DNA of 64,000 bases from Rhytidiadelphus loreus (GCA_947034895.1 OX344763.1:62887093-62951092); one strand, 5' to 3'; counted from the stretch's first letter, positions 14,094 to 28,172 are shown. Numbers and translations: made by a program. The notes: generated from the sequence alone by a model not told the origin.

Positions 14094-17000
14094 CTTTGAC
14101 TGTCTAAACTAAAAGAGTTCCGTGATGCTGTATCATGAATGTCAAGCGCACTTGAAGTGGACAAACTGTTAGCTCATCGGAAGTTTTACGACTTCTTCTA
14201 CTGCAGCTGGAAGACACATCAGACTTGTTTCGTGAGAGTACGGCAACTGCTTACTGGTCCATTAGGACTTTCATCCGCTGCAATCTTAGATGTTTTTTCG
14301 ATTGGAGCCATGTTCTGTCGGACAAGAATTTGTACATTATAATGTGGTCCCAAACAACAAAGAACCCTTCCCTGTACATTGACTTGAACATGACTTCATA
14401 TGTTGCATTCACGGTTGTACAATTGTTCTTAATGTAATTATACATATGGAATGACATTGGTCATTGATGGCACACCATGTGCAAGTGCCGCACCTTCTTA
14501 CAATAGGTTCTCGAACATAGAGTTTTTGCAATGCGTTCTGCAAGCCCCTGTTTTGGATGTAGGTTTCTTAGGTTCGTAGGTTCTACATGCATGGGCTTCA
14601 CCGAATACACGGAATGGTTTACAAAGTACATGTGAGTTTGTCTGTGCTTGTGAATTCTAATCACTCGCTGCGGATTGCATTGTGTACAGTCTATGCCACT
14701 TCTATCACGTACATGATGCTCTGTTCTCCTTCATTTCTATATTGTTTTCATTTCATATTGTGATTTACAGAATCCAGACGTGCATGTGTTTCTCACATGG
14801 TCACATGGAAGGAATGTTAATTTTTTCCTGTGTACTGCATATGTTCCTTTCTTGTAGGACTTCCATAACACGATCAGAACACCGCACTCGAAGAGTGTTG
14901 CACAAACAAGGTCACGTCATGTGCTGATATTGAGCACATCTAATGGCTTTTTCCAATGCCATCAATCCTTTCTAGTGTAGGCAGTCATCAATAACAGCAT
15001 GAAGGACCTCATACATTAATTATGTGAGGAACAGTGTTTTCCTTAGTATGAGGGACCATCAATATTGTAGTTGACATTCTTTTATGTCGTCTTGTCTAGG
15101 ATGAAGCGGATGCAGTGCTTCGCATGCACATTGACAAGAAACGCAGAAATTTGAGGGTGCACGCAAGAGTCACAGAAGCCACTTCTTGTATGTTTGTGAG
15201 GTAAGAGCAATCCACTGTTCAGCATATGTGTGTCATGTGCGACCTTCTGCCTTGCACGTCCGCATTGTTCGTATAGTTTTGACAACAACTAAGAGTAATT
15301 CCAGCTTCTGCACCGCACCAAGTTAGCATTAGAATTGTCAGCATTGTAGGATCGGTTCCATTTATTGTTGACCTCCTAGATGTACACTTAGAAATCTGCA
15401 TTTGCCAAGTTTGTTCAGGAATATGTCTAATACGGAAGCAAAGGGGGTAATATTTGCTTAGTCGCCCACTGAATCGGTCGGAGAATGTGTTCCTTCTATG
15501 GATGGACAGTCAGAAGCAGAATGTACAAATGCAGATGATTGTTATTCATACGGAGACAATGAAACTAATTCTGCAGCATACCTAGAGTGCATGGTATTTT
15601 TGCACCAACAGCACATGCGGTGGTATGATTTAAGAGTTGTTGCTAATGAAAACTTTATGCCAGAGACCATTGACAATGTATACGACAACAACAGGTTCAC
15701 TATATCTTGGTTCTATAATGGAGTTTACCCTTTCGAAAGTTTAGACGAAGCATATGACTCATGGTTGTGTCAACAAGTGCAATTAGCAATGACTAATTGA
15801 AAGTTCGTGGTTTTTTGTAGCAATGTCAACCTGGCCTTGCTCGTATGACCCTTTCGTGACAAATGCCAATATGTTTACATGTGCACAGTGCACTATAGAG
15901 CAGGGCAGGAGTTGATCATATTGTTCACTATACATATTGTATATGAGAGACAATTGCATGTGTATTTGTATGGCACCTAAGGTAGTACTACTCTTCATGC
16001 AATATATTCAAAGATATGAGCACTACCAGAAAATGTAGCATCATCATTAACTTTTGATGATATTAGTAGTGAATTCGAGTGAACTGTGGCGTGCCCGCTG
16101 AATTTCATGTATGTCTATTACCATATTCTTCTGCAATGGCAAGGAACCAATAGAAGAAAATGGAAAGTATGTCACTGTCGTTGTCAAGTAAACTACGTAG
16201 TACTAGCATTATTGAGTTCAGACAAAGTCTTTGTCAAGGACGATTGTCACAGAAGCGTTGCGTATGTGACCTTCATTTTGATAACATGTGACTCCCTTGT
16301 GTGCAGCATGCTTTGCACAAGCCGCGTCAGGAATGAACTTTTGAAGGATTTTGCACCAAAGTAGTGGAATTGCTTCGAACGTAGAGCGTATACCAAATAA
16401 CAATGCTACAGGGTCCAATGTCTGTACCAGAACCTTCACAGTACAAGACGGGTGAAAGCAAAAATTCAGGTAGTTATTCCCAAACTCCGCTACAATTACG
16501 TCTGTAGTTTTTTTATGAAGTCTGCAAGCGAGTATATTATTTTTCCGTCCACTGTATTCAAGCATTCATTGCAATGCCTACCTTCCATGAGTAGGACGTT
16601 TGTTGTTGAAGTAAACATCGTGAAGAAGCTGTTCCTATGCAATTGCAAATTGAAATGCTCTATGTATATTTCAATCGAGGAGTTGCAAGCATTGGTTTCT
16701 CGGAAGTAGTTTGTATTCTTCAAGCACAGAACTCTGAAGAAGGAATTGTATTCATAACACTGCGAACAGAAAATAATTTACTTGTGTACATATTCAATGA
16801 TACTTTCATGAAGTCAGTCTTCAGATAAATACAATGATGAAGGTCAGTGATATGCAGAAGTTTTCCCGATGTGGCCATTTTTGTCTTCAATTTATACATA
16901 TTCACTACAAACAATAACATCATTTCTTAGTTTTTAGGTTAAGAAGACCAACTGTACATGTTTTTACTTCGAAATTCTGTAGCAAATGGAACCCTAACGG

Positions 17001-18270
17001 AATATAAACTAAAGCTTGTGTTTTCAACCTATCACATATATTAGACGGTTCAGTTATAGTTAAGGTATCACTTCTAGGACCCATTGAATACTTGACATTT
17101 TGTGGAAACGAAGAAAGTAATATCAAACGACAGTAATATCTGAATATCATATTAAAAAGCAAGACTTTCAGATTCCAACTGGTTCATTTTCAAGATTCGA
17201 AGTATGTAGAAGTGCACCAAATTCTTGAACTACTATAGTATGAAATTATTAATTAAAAATGGTTATGGTAATGCATTTTTGGTTGTCTAGACATTAGAAG
17301 TGTAGACACTGTGTACCACAGTGTATGAAGGAAAACTTCATTAGAATTAGCAGATGAAATTCTTTGTGACATTGAGGTACACAGGAAGTGTATACTACAC
17401 ATTTGTAATGGCTACCCATATTGAAACAGAAGTTTGGGTACGGAGGCAAAATCGGATAATTCTCGAAGTAAATTGACGAGGAAGAAAAGGAAAGCTTAGC
17501 TGAAGAACTCTAGCATATTTGAATGACAGAAAAAACTTTCTTATATATGAATATTATGACAGGATTAGGTATAGTACTAGTTTCTATGGATTCTTTGATG
17601 CATTTATTCAGTACATAGTACGGACCTTCTTTACCATTGCAGAAGTGCTGAAATGTGCATGCGAACATGTAAGCGAACTATAGCAAAACAATTGGCTATC
17701 TTAAGTCCATAATTTCTGGAAGTGTTCATTTGATTGATAGTACTACTATAGAAAGTCTATAGTATGTTAAATAGAAACAGTAGCTTCGAACAGTAATACA
17801 TAACAAAAAGATTTAATTTGAATGTTTGAACATTACAAGAATTTCTAGATATGCACCTTCGGAAGTGTACGTATGTAAGTGTGGTGTACCTCTTGCTATG
17901 TGTGGGCACGTACGTAAATTATAGAATGAACGCATAATGCACTACTATAAATGATGCACTCTATTATTGTATAAAAACCTTTTTAAAGCATGCCGTTACT
18001 CTATAGTTGAGAATTTCAGCATTGTTTCTATCCGTAAGGAAATTATGAGGATGACAGTGCATTCCTTGTTTGGTTACGCAGTTTTTGATTGATGCCACCA
18101 AAGTAATCAGCTTTTATTTACAAAAATTTCGAATGCATACAAAATTTTCTCAGCATGCCGATACATTCTATACATGAACCTGCAACTGTCCGCATTTCTA
18201 GTGATGGACGTACACTATGTCACATTCTAGTGGAGGACTTGATCTTGGAAATCAAGTTGCGAGTAGCAAT
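14094..18270. other. Region between two divergent CACTA genes, mostly without features
   Basis: About 4.2 kb separates the start of the minus-strand gene (14093) from the plus-strand transposase (about 18.27 kb). It is AT-rich. The only frame of note is the 100-codon ORF at 15498-15800. No terminal inverted repeat, tandem array or RNA gene was seen. Promoters for both flanking genes should lie here, but I could not place a convincing TATA or start site. Confidence 0.45.
15498..15800 (+). CDS. Small ORF of 100 codons, unknown
   Basis: An ATG-initiated frame with protein-like composition: an acidic N-terminus, then aromatic-rich sequence (MRWYDLRVV, ISWFYNGVYPF), ending TAA-free with TGA. I recognise no domain. 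It stands alone between two divergent CACTA genes and could be a small transposon-borne exon or chance. Splice sites were not evident. Confidence 0.22.
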   Translation: MDGQSEAECTNADDCYSYGDNETNSAAYLECMVFLHQQHMRWYDLRVVANENFMPETIDNVYDNNRFTISWFYNGVYPFESLDEAYDSWLCQQVQLAMTN

Positions 18271-18271
18271 A

Positions 18272-21200
18272 GAGTAGAACATCAGAGCGTACCAATGCCC
18301 TTGTAGAGATTGTCACGGCGGACGACGGAAGAGTATAGACATAATCAGGAAGCACCTTACAATTGTGGGGCGAGATCCGTTTCTACTGAAGTCCGTGATA
18401 GGAGGTGATCCTCCTAACGGATACCCACGTCGAGGAATATGGATAGAAGATGACATTTATGACGATGACCTTGTACAACATGATGCACAAGCGGGAACAA
18501 TGTTTCATGATGACCAAGACGTACCGAACATGGAAGTACCTAACATGCACGTTGAAGATGCTCAAGATGATGGCAACACCGCATTAGATGAATTACACGA
18601 GGTACAGAGGCAGGTGATGGAGGCCTTGGACTGAAGCGACGCATTACACCGTGATGTTGTTGGAGTGGTAGACGTTGAAGAAAATGAGGACAACGGTGCA
18701 GATACATTGGATGGACTGGAAGAGTTGTATGACCAAGCTACAACATCATTTTATGCGGGATCCAGAACAAGTGTGGTATCAGCGACACTCATCATCATGA
18801 ATATGTGTGCAGTGTTTCGTGTCAGCAATAGGTTTACGGACGAGTTACTACGGTACTTATCACAGGACTTGTTGCCATCAGACAACAAATTGCCAGATAC
18901 TCACTATTTAGCTCGAAAAAATATTTGCAGGTTAGGCTTGAATTATAGAAACATTCACGTGTACCCAGATGGATGTGTGCTTTTTGACAACGACTACACT
19001 GAGTTGAACAGTTGTCCGAAGTGCTTCAAATCGTGTTGGGTGGAAGGCACGGATGCAATTCCTGTGAAGATTGTACGACACTTTCCCCTCATTCCTAGAC
19101 TTAAGCGCATGTGGAGGTCAAAGGAAATAGCAAGCATGTTGACTGGTTACACAAAACATGTTAGTGAAGACGGCATCATGCGCTCAGTGGTTGACAATCC
19201 AGCATGGAAATATGTTGACACGGACGCAGCTTTCAACAACTTTGGATTGGAGAAAAGGAACATGCGCTTGGTTTTAGCGTTGGATGGTGTTAATCCAATC
19301 AAACTAAGCAATACAAATTGGTCAACCTGGCCCGTCCTAATATTGATATATAATTTTGAGCCCTGGTTTGTTACGAAGAAGTTCTTCATTTCGTTGTGCA
19401 TTCTCATATCTGGGAAGCTATCTCCAACATCCAAGAACATTGACGTGTATATACGCCCACTATTGAACGAGTTGCAGGAATTGTGGGCAGGTGTTCCAGC
19501 AATAGATTTTTCTCAACCTGAAGGCTCTCGAGGATTCACAGTTCATGGTTTGCTCATGTGGACCACATCTGATTTTCCAGTGTATGCGCTAATATCAGGA
19601 CTGTGTTGTAAGGGTTATTGTGGGTGTCCTTCTTGTGGACCAGAAACGGAGTCAAGAATGGCAAAAACGGGGGATATTCTTGCAAGTGGACACATTCGTG
19701 GTTCCAAGATTGTATACGGTGGAATGAGAAGGTATCTCAATTGACAACATCCATACCAACGAAACAAAAGATTCAATGGTCAAGTAGAGCAACGTTCAAT
19801 GCCACCGATAATGTCATCTTTGGACATTATAAGGTATGCAACATGGCGACAGTCATATCTTGATCTAGACGGAAAGGAAAATGCAAAGGCTAATCTAGTG
19901 CACTACATGGGTGTCAAACGATTGAGTGCACTGTACGAACTTCCTTACTGGCAGGTTCGTGTGTACTTCATATTTTATTGCATTGAAATATAAGCTTCTT
20001 TGAACACAGGAACTGAACTTGTTCTAGTTCCTCCTCTTTCTAGTGTATCTGGTGCGCTAAAAAAGAATGATTCCTCTTTTGCCTAGTAATACCATTAGAA
20101 TGTGGAAATGAGGATTTACATAGGTGTTGGTCATTGTTGTTATGTTCCAGAAGAACTGTAAGTGTCTTTATGTTGGCAAGCCATTGACCATGTGGTATAT
20201 GTGCATGCAATCATTTAGTATTACAGACAACATACATGTGGCATATGATGTTTCACAAGGATGTAGGAAAATGTACTTCGTAATGTATGAAAGACATATG
20301 ACATCGTTGTGTACAACATCTATTGGAACGACATCTCTTGGATCCAATGCATTGCGAGAAGAATTTGTGTGAGAATATTGTGAAGACTATTATGGGTCTT
20401 CAAGACACTACCGGCAGTCGCCAAGATGCAGAGGATTTACAAATCCGTGAAGAAATTTGGTTGCAAGCTGGAGTAGGAGGTCATGAAGAATACTACATGC
20501 CGCCTCCACCGTATGTAATGAAACAAGATGAACGGAAGCAGTTTCTAGACATAATCACAAACATTCGCACGCCTTCCAACTACGTTGGATCCATTCACAA
20601 GAGATTCATGGACGGTAAACTGCAGTACATGAAAACGCATGACTACCATGTCCTCATGCAACAGGTACAGTACATAATCAAATGAAGATTCTACATTTGT
20701 GCATTATAGGTGGATTTACCATATGTTGCCATCAATGATGATGTGCATTGAAAATGTGTTGATACTTCCTAGCTTCGTATCTACTGAGAACCCACATTGT
20801 AGGATTTACATTTAGTACAAACTCAATGTGAATGAGGTATATGTTAAAAGAGTTCATTAGTGTATATATGTATTCTTAAAACAATTGTAGAGGTCTAAAA
20901 CTTTACTACAAAAATATTTGCAATTCTATTGAAGCATAGGCTTACAATAAAACATTCAAATGTGCTTGAATTTTGAAGTTGCTATAGTACCTGACAAGTG
21001 TGCTTCCTTCTTTATTGTACATTCTTCCCATGGCTGTACGAAACGTACTCCCAGAAAATGTACGACGTGCAATCATTAGAACTTCTAGAGTATTCCAGAA
21101 GCTCTGTGAGAAACAAGTCCATCATTCCGAGAAAGATGAACTCATGCAGAATGTCGTAATGGCGACATGTGACTTGGAAAAGGAGTTTCCACCGACATTT

Positions 21201-23005
21201 TTGAACATCATGTTACATCTTCCCGTGCATTTGGTGCAGCAACTTTTTATCTTCGGACCGGTGCATTGTCGTTGGATGTATCCTATTGAGAGGTATATGA
21301 AGACACTAAAAGATTATGTTCGAACATACGCACATCCCGAGGGAAGCATAGCTGAAGGTTACCGCCTGGACGATACTTTTGGCTTCTGTACAGAGTATAT
21401 GAAGCAATATAGAGGAACATCACATTGCATGTGGGATGCTAAAGAAGACGCAACAATGAATGATGAGGTGCTACACTGTAATGAACGTGCGAAACGTAAA
21501 ATGTCTAACGAAGTGCGGAACTTCGCACATGCTTTTGTCCTTGACAATGCAGCGATTTTGGAAGATTGGCACCGGTAAGTATGTGGACCATACAATGCAA
21601 TGTTCAATGCATGCATGCTTGTCCATATCTTCCAATGATTATAACAACAATCATTTCATTGGTGGTAGTATTACTTGCTTTGCAAGATTCAATGACCAAC
21701 AAATGAGAATGTCATATGATGTGCAGAGACTATGTCATCCAGAAGGGCAGGCGTTGGGAAGAACGGGAGGCTTTTTGCTTGGAGTGTCGGCGACGCCGTC
21801 CTCCACAACAACCACGATATCTAGTAGAATTAAAGGAATCCCTAAGTTTTGCAGACTGGTTGACCGACAAAGTAGATGCTGCGGAACTAGTAGGTGAAGA
21901 CATAGAAAACGACATTCTGCAATATGCGCATCCACCAGAACGGTACGCAACATCACATCGCCACATGTACGCTTGTGGAATGCATCTACGCGTTCGCAGT
22001 TCTAAAGTTGGACTGGTAATCCGCGATTCGTGTGTTGTTGTGTCATTTACAAGCCAACTTCGATGGGGAGTTGTTAACAGATGCCCCATTGAGAGGACTG
22101 ATGATTACGTAGGGTACATAGAAGAAATCTTGGAGTTGGATTATCTCAATCACTGCACGACAGTGCTACTGTGCGATTGGGTACGGAGCTCTGAAGACGC
22201 ACGGTATCCAAATGTACAGAGGGACAAATATGGATTCACTATTGCAAACTTTAACCCAGGATTGTCCCCGTCACGTCCTGTCCGTTCGTTAGGATGTCCG
22301 TACGAACGTCAGGATTCAACCCTGGCGTCCGTCTGGATTACAAAAAAAAAAAAAAAAAAAAATTTTTTTTTTTTTCGCTGGACGGTCCGTCCGTCGACCT
22401 GGACGGGTGGTCTGTCCACTGGGACGGTCGGGCCGTCACCTGGACGGTCAGATTGTCGACCTGAACGATGGACGGACTGGCCGACCAAAAAAAAAAAAAA
22501 AATTTTTTTTTTTTTGACGACTTGGATGTTCACTGGTTTGCTCCAGGGTGACAAACTAGCCTTCAAAAAAAAGAATTTTTTTTTTTTTTTTTTTTTTTGG
22601 GCTGACAGCAATACTGACGCGTCAGGACGCGTCATGACATCTGGACGTGAAAAGCCCACGTCACGTCCAGATAAACAACCCTGCTTTAACCACATGGATG
22701 GAAAGGTGCACGCCGATTCTTTCGCATTTCCATTACATTGCCAAGAAGTGTTTTTTTCAGAGGACCCTTACAAACGTAGGTGGAAGGTTGTTTGTCGAAC
22801 TGATGTTCGTGGTAGACGTGGGCAGTTACAACTTCCTGATTCACAAAACCGCATCATTGATGTTGGAAGCGACGCAGATTTCATCGGCTTGCAACCGCTA
22901 CTATTGGCAAGCGAGCCTCGACGACAACCAACAACAGTAGGGGGAACGTACATCACGGTACCTTCTAAAACAACAACGGAACAACATGCACGCATGCAAC
23001 AATGA
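18272..23005 (+). pseudogene. CACTA transposase (TNP2 type) with two in-frame TGA codons and an in-frame hAT insert
   Basis: The reconstructed exons are about 18272-19954, about 20299-20664, about 20999-21574 and 21727-23005. Donors are CAG/GTTCGT, CAG/GTACAG and CCG/GTAAGT. In order: a Cys-rich N-terminal motif (CPCRDC, 18.3 kb); the Transposase_21/tnp2 core with VLALDGVNP, likely holding a catalytic Asp (about 19270); the DPMHCEKNLCENI block (20.34 kb); a DUF4218-like block (GPVHCRWMYPIERYMK, 21.26 kb); and a DUF4216-like C-terminus (LELDYLNH ... LLCDWV, then FPLHCQEVFFSED). TGA at 18632-18634 and 19742-19744 break exon 1 with frame kept on both sides. An upstream ATG near 18208 is one base out of frame with the Cys motif. 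Exon 4 is interrupted by, but reads through, the hAT-like element at 22257-22683. The enzyme would cut and join CACTA ends in the nucleus; this copy looks inactive. Confidence 0.9.
22257..22683. mobile_element. 427-bp non-autonomous hAT-like element inside the TNP2 exon
   Basis: The termini are CAGGATTGT and, inverted, CAGGGTTGT, typical hAT-type ends. They are flanked by an 8-bp TSD, CTTTAACC, at 22249-22256 and 22684-22691. The inside is GC-rich, with repeats of GGACGG/CCGTCC and subterminal TCACGTCC/GGACGTGA motifs. It is broken by three A-tract/T-tract junctions (22340-22375, 22487-22515, 22565-22598). Element plus TSD is 435 bp, exactly 145 codons, and contains no stop in the host frame, so the transposase ORF stays open through it. 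It encodes no transposase of its own. Confidence 0.9.
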
Positions 23006-25990
23006 AAGAGAAGTAGTACTGTAGTGTTAGTGCTCACATTTTGTCAAATAATTTTTGTGACCTCCATCGTTTAAAGAAGCACAGTTGGAAAGAAATAGTG
23101 TTGGTGAACAAGTTTTTATAAATGCTGTCATTGCCAATGATTTTCATGTATGAAGAGAATGTTAGCAAGGACAAGCAAAGATGTCGACTGGTCATATGTG
23201 TATAATACAATGTGTTGCACAAGTGCTGCAGTATCGTACATGTTTTTAGGCTGAAGTTTTGCATGTTGTAATGTTGGATACAGTACAGCAATACTATCAA
23301 AATGTATAGAACTCATTCTCTAGTAAATGACAATACGCATAACATGGTACTTGTTGTTGAAAAAAAAAAAATACGGTCAATGTAGCTTTTTGAATAGCAA
23401 ACAAATTATAGAAAGTATCGTTCAAATTGAATTGTACCTATCATAAGGAAGATGTTGTAGGCCACGACTGTGTAACTGCAGCCTTAATTCTTGTACTATG
23501 AAATTCCAAACTTCACTCCATGAAGAAGTTCATATTCAAAAAAACATTTACGAGTAATTACAATTCATACTAAAAATGAAAACAACTTTTAACAGTATGG
23601 AACAAATATAGTAGTGCACGTGAATTATAGAATATAATATTTGAATGCACACACGTACGTTGCATTCATTTACCATAGCACATGTAATTTTGGTGGTGCT
23701 TCATGAACCCCTAAAAGAGCAGACTTTGTTTTTAGGCTATAGCGGAATTTTGGGCAAGTACCTACGAGCGGAGATTTTTTGGGGGGGGCCTGAAATTTTA
23801 ATAGGATGTGGGGGCGAGGAAGATCTTTAATATGCACCAAAGTTCATGACATTCGGAAATGCAAATCACAAGTTCTAGCGTAATATATTACTCTATTTCG
23901 TAACTGGGCTGTTCGGGCTGAATTAAAAAAAAAATATTCAAAAACTTGTATGTGGAATACATTTTCAAGACTTTTCTATACACAAAAAGCTTTGAATCAT
24001 TCCATTTTGATCAGTGAGTCAATCATTATGATCATTTTCTGTTTGCGTGCAATTATAGATTTCCTATTCTAAAGTAAACTTCAAAGTGCTTTATCTTATC
24101 AAATTAGAAATATTATTGGACAAAAATAAATTTGTAGGATGCAAAGACAGTATTACAAGATTTCGACTATCAGGATTGAAAATTTTCAAGTCCATATTTA
24201 AATTTTAAATAATGTAGCTACTACGTACTTAATCTTTTTTCCCTATATGTTGTACTATTCCAAATGATCTGAAATTCTTGAAGCATGTGTCCAACTTGTC
24301 TAGGAAAACAAATCCAAAGAAGCACCACCATTCAGGTCATTTTTTCTTAGAAAAAAGAGCTTCTGAAGTGTAGCTGCCCTGCTTTTTGCAGGGTGGAAGA
24401 AATGATTTTACTTACTGTGAATGCTTATATCTTGCAATGCACCTAGTGGAAATGTCATCAATTTCAACCACATGTTTTTGATACTATAGAATATAAGATC
24501 CTACGGTTAATTATGTCCAAAAAAAGTTTATTAAAATTTTTGGTACTTGTACTAGAAATGACAGTTTTAGAACACTTCTGGTGAAAGTATAGTGACCGTC
24601 CTTTAAGGGTTCAGCTTCTGTCGTTGGAGGGATTTGGAAGCATAATTCGTATTATTTTTGTTACGTTTCTCTAAATACGACAAGTGATTGCCAATAGAGT
24701 GTATTACACAGAATTGTTGTACATAGTGTGGTACAACAGCGGGTACATTGTCTTGAACTCATTCCTCAATACCAAGCATGCAGTATATGTACATACCTAT
24801 ATAATTTTTAACTTTCCAACAATCTAAATGAAAAGTGCATGCATTTGTACCTAGTATGTGCACCCTTGTGCATCACATCAACAAATTAACAAAAATAAAT
24901 AATGCCTTCAAATTTGCAAACAATTTCTATAGTAGTATTTGTAGTTCTTATACTCTTGGTCATCATAATGGTCATTTTTTCTTGGACAAAAAGAATCATG
25001 GAAATTGCTACATTTATCATTAAGCGTATTTTACGAACTTGTTTCTCCTTGCTGTAAAACTCAAATTCCTCAACGAATTTGACTTTAGAAGAGCAAGAAA
25101 CCAACAATTGAAAAGAATTTCATGTTTTATCCTATTACTCCAATCGAAATTTTGTAGAAATTCCAAAAATTTATAACTTTTTCGCAATTTTAACTTCTCA
25201 CGCATTTCTAATGTACATTACAAACAAATTACAGAAAGTCCATAAATTTTAATATGCACCATCATGTTTGTTACTATAATGCACACCCATGCTGAAATTT
25301 TCGGATTTTTGTAGACAACTGTCCACTTCATACGAGTTGTTGCACTTTTCCTTCTATAATTCTCTTAGACATCAATTTTCTTAGCAAATACATGAAGATT
25401 CTGTGAAATAAATAAAACAAGTAATGAAATGTTTGAAAAATAAATATAAATTATTTCATACATATCTATCTTGAAAAGGGCAACAAATTCAGTGATGGGC
25501 AAGAAGGCTTAACATCAGTGGTTATAGGATTACCCTCTGAATGCAAGCTAATTCTACAAGCATACATAGTACAAATGTGTGCCCTGGTTTTTTTACTGCT
25601 GGTCAGATCTTACCAGAACTCGTAGTAAGTTCACAGGAGTTAACTGCAGACTGCAGTGAATTCAAGCCTCCCAGTTGACATGGCAGGATCGTGTTTCCGA
25701 CCGTGTTTTTTGGAACATCTGCATGTTGTAAGCAATGTCTATATAAACATACATGTCCGTAAAAACAGAAGCATGTTCCTACAATGGCATCCACGCGTCT
25801 ACCAAAACATGCACGGAAAATGGTCCTCACAAATCAGAATACCTTCTAACAAAGTGATGTCAGAAAAAACTATACCCATTTAGTCCTAACAACACTAAAA
25901 ACACGGGTTTCTTATAGTGCTGGTACATTTTTGCAAGTATGTTGTGGACATAAAAAGACTAGAAAGAATGGCAGAAAATAAAATACGTAC
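23006..25990. other. AT-rich stretch with no recognisable gene
   Basis: This follows the TGA of the TNP2 gene. It contains short, overlapping open frames of 90 codons at most and a few homopolymers, such as an 8-G run near 23782. I found no terminal repeat that could mark the right end of the CACTA element, no tandem array and no RNA gene. Confidence 0.45.
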
Positions 25991-27082
25991 CTTGATCTTG
26001 TTGTCGGTCCCACTTGAGCAACCTCATCTTGACCTTCTCCTTTGTTGTTATTTGTATGCACTCCCTCTTTTGTACAAGGGTCCTCCCCCCCCCCCTTCAT
26101 CAGACGTGGTAACGGTGGATTTGTCAACAATGTTGACATTGCCTCCATCAGACATGACTTCAACCATGGGGGACTCTTCAACAACGATGACATCTTCAGC
26201 AACAGCTTCGTCAACCACGCTGACAATGGATTCGGGAGCAACAATGACGTCTTCAGCAACGGCTTTATCAACCACGATGACGCTAGATTCTTGAGCAACG
26301 GGGCCAATGGATTTGTCATCGACGTTGGCTTCATGAATTATGGCTTCATGGACCACAAGGGACTCTTTAGCAACGGGGATGTCTACAGCAACAAGGATGT
26401 TGGATTCTTGACCATCGAGAATGGGGATGGTGGCGGTGACTCTAGCACCCATGGCTCCGGCAGCACCAAAGTTAACATTATCGGCTAGCATCCACCGAGT
26501 GATCTCTTCCCGTTGAGTGCGTCGGCTTACACATGCCACACACACCAAACTGTAGAAATTTGTACAAGAAACACATTTTTCTGTTTTGCTTCCACATTCC
26601 AAAATAACACATTTTACAAATTTGTACAAGAAACACATTTTTCCACTACATCCCGAATAAAACACATTTATGCACAGTTTGTAAATTTGGTACGTACTTT
26701 GTAATAACGTAATAGGTACACAAATATGACATAAGTCTCTTAATCTATTAAGCTTTATTTGGGGATTTTGACCTAAATCTCTTCCTTGAACCTTACCTAT
26801 ATCATTCCCAAAAAACACGCATCAAATATCTTCAAAGAATGTTACTTGCACATTTGTATATATCCAATCAGTAGTAAAAATAGGTGTGAAAATACAAACA
26901 TTCTATACAAAGGATCCAAATTAGAGAAGGTTTAAGGATCATTTACCAATGAAGCGCCAATCCTGAATTACGCATATCCATAATCATTTCATCACAGTCC
27001 TTACAGCCTTCTATACAGAAGGAATCACCATAGCCCTGCAACACCACTTGAACCTTGACTTGACCCTCTCCCTCTCCGGCAA

Positions 27083-27370
27083 TGGCTGCAACATTAGCCG
27101 AATTGAATGGAAGCGCCTCTGTCATACTAGTGTCTAGGAGTGCCTCTCCGGTAGTGGCTGCAACATTGGTTGAATTGAATGGGAGCGCCTCTATCATGTC
27201 AATGTCTACGAATGCTTCTTCAACAGTGGCTGCAACATTGGCCGAATTGAATGGGAGTGCCTCTTTCATGCCAGTGTCTAGGAGTGCCTCTCCAGTAGAG
27301 GCTGCAACATTGGCCAAATTGAATGGGAGCGCCGCTGTCGTACCAGTTTCTAGGAGTGGTTCCACCCTAC
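27083..27370 (-). repeat. 72-bp coding tandem repeat, four copies
   Basis: Units begin at 27083, 27155, 27227 and 27299, exactly 72 bp apart, the last partial. On the minus strand each codes for 24 residues of the form ALPFNSANVAATTGEALLDT. Because the unit is a multiple of three the frame is preserved, which supports a once-translated exon. Confidence 0.85.
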
Positions 27371-27951
27371 ATTCCAACACACCATTACGCAACGCACTTT
27401 GTCTGGTTCACAAATACAAAAACAATAGCAAATCGACTAGAAGACTCGGAAACAATACAGAAACAATACCTAGTTGTTCTTGTTGGTTCTAGAGTAGGTG
27501 TTTCGATTGCTAATAATGATTTCATTACTCGTTGTTCTAGCCTAGACGGAACCCCCTATTCATGGGCAAATATGGTAGTGTATTTGTCTTGAACCCCCTC
27601 TTCATGGTCACCCATTTCTGAATCAGAATTTCTTCTCTCTCCTCCCTCGGAAGAAGCAAGTCCTACACCAGAACACAATCTAGAATTGAGTAAACAAATG
27701 TCACAAATTTGGGCACAAACATGCAAACATGACATAGTACAATAAATAGTACAAAAAGTACAATTTCTTGCAAATCATACATACGAATAGTACAAACTAT
27801 ACAATCCACATAAGCACAAAATTAACCCTAATACCACAACAACTGCCTAAGTACAAACAACATGAAAAGGTATACGAAGTGTACAAATTATACTACAACA
27901 AGTACAAAAAAAAACATATTGAATATTAAATACTAACAACCCTAAAACCTA

Positions 27952-28172
27952 TATGAATTGTACAAATTATAATACAACAAGTAAAATAAGAAGGACCATA
28001 CTAAACATTAAGTACTCACATCATAAACACCAATATGAATTGTAAAAATTATATTACAACAAGTACAACAAGAAGGACCATACTAAACATTAAGTACTCA
28101 CATCATAAACACCTATACAAATTGTAAAAATTATATTACAACAAGTACAACAAGAAGGACCATACTAAACAT
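27952..28172. repeat. About 82-bp tandem repeat, nearly three copies, intronic
   Basis: Starts near 27952, 28034 and 28116. The shared core includes ACAACAAGAAGGACC and TAAGTACTCACATCA. It lies in the intron between the exons ending at 28533 and starting near 27663 of the minus-strand zinc-module gene. No coding role is apparent. Confidence 0.8.

Noticed and set aside
1002..23800. ACTTC/GAAGT words as subterminal repeats of one giant CACTA element
   Set aside because: The word is too short and I could not show an excess over chance or a gradient towards ends.
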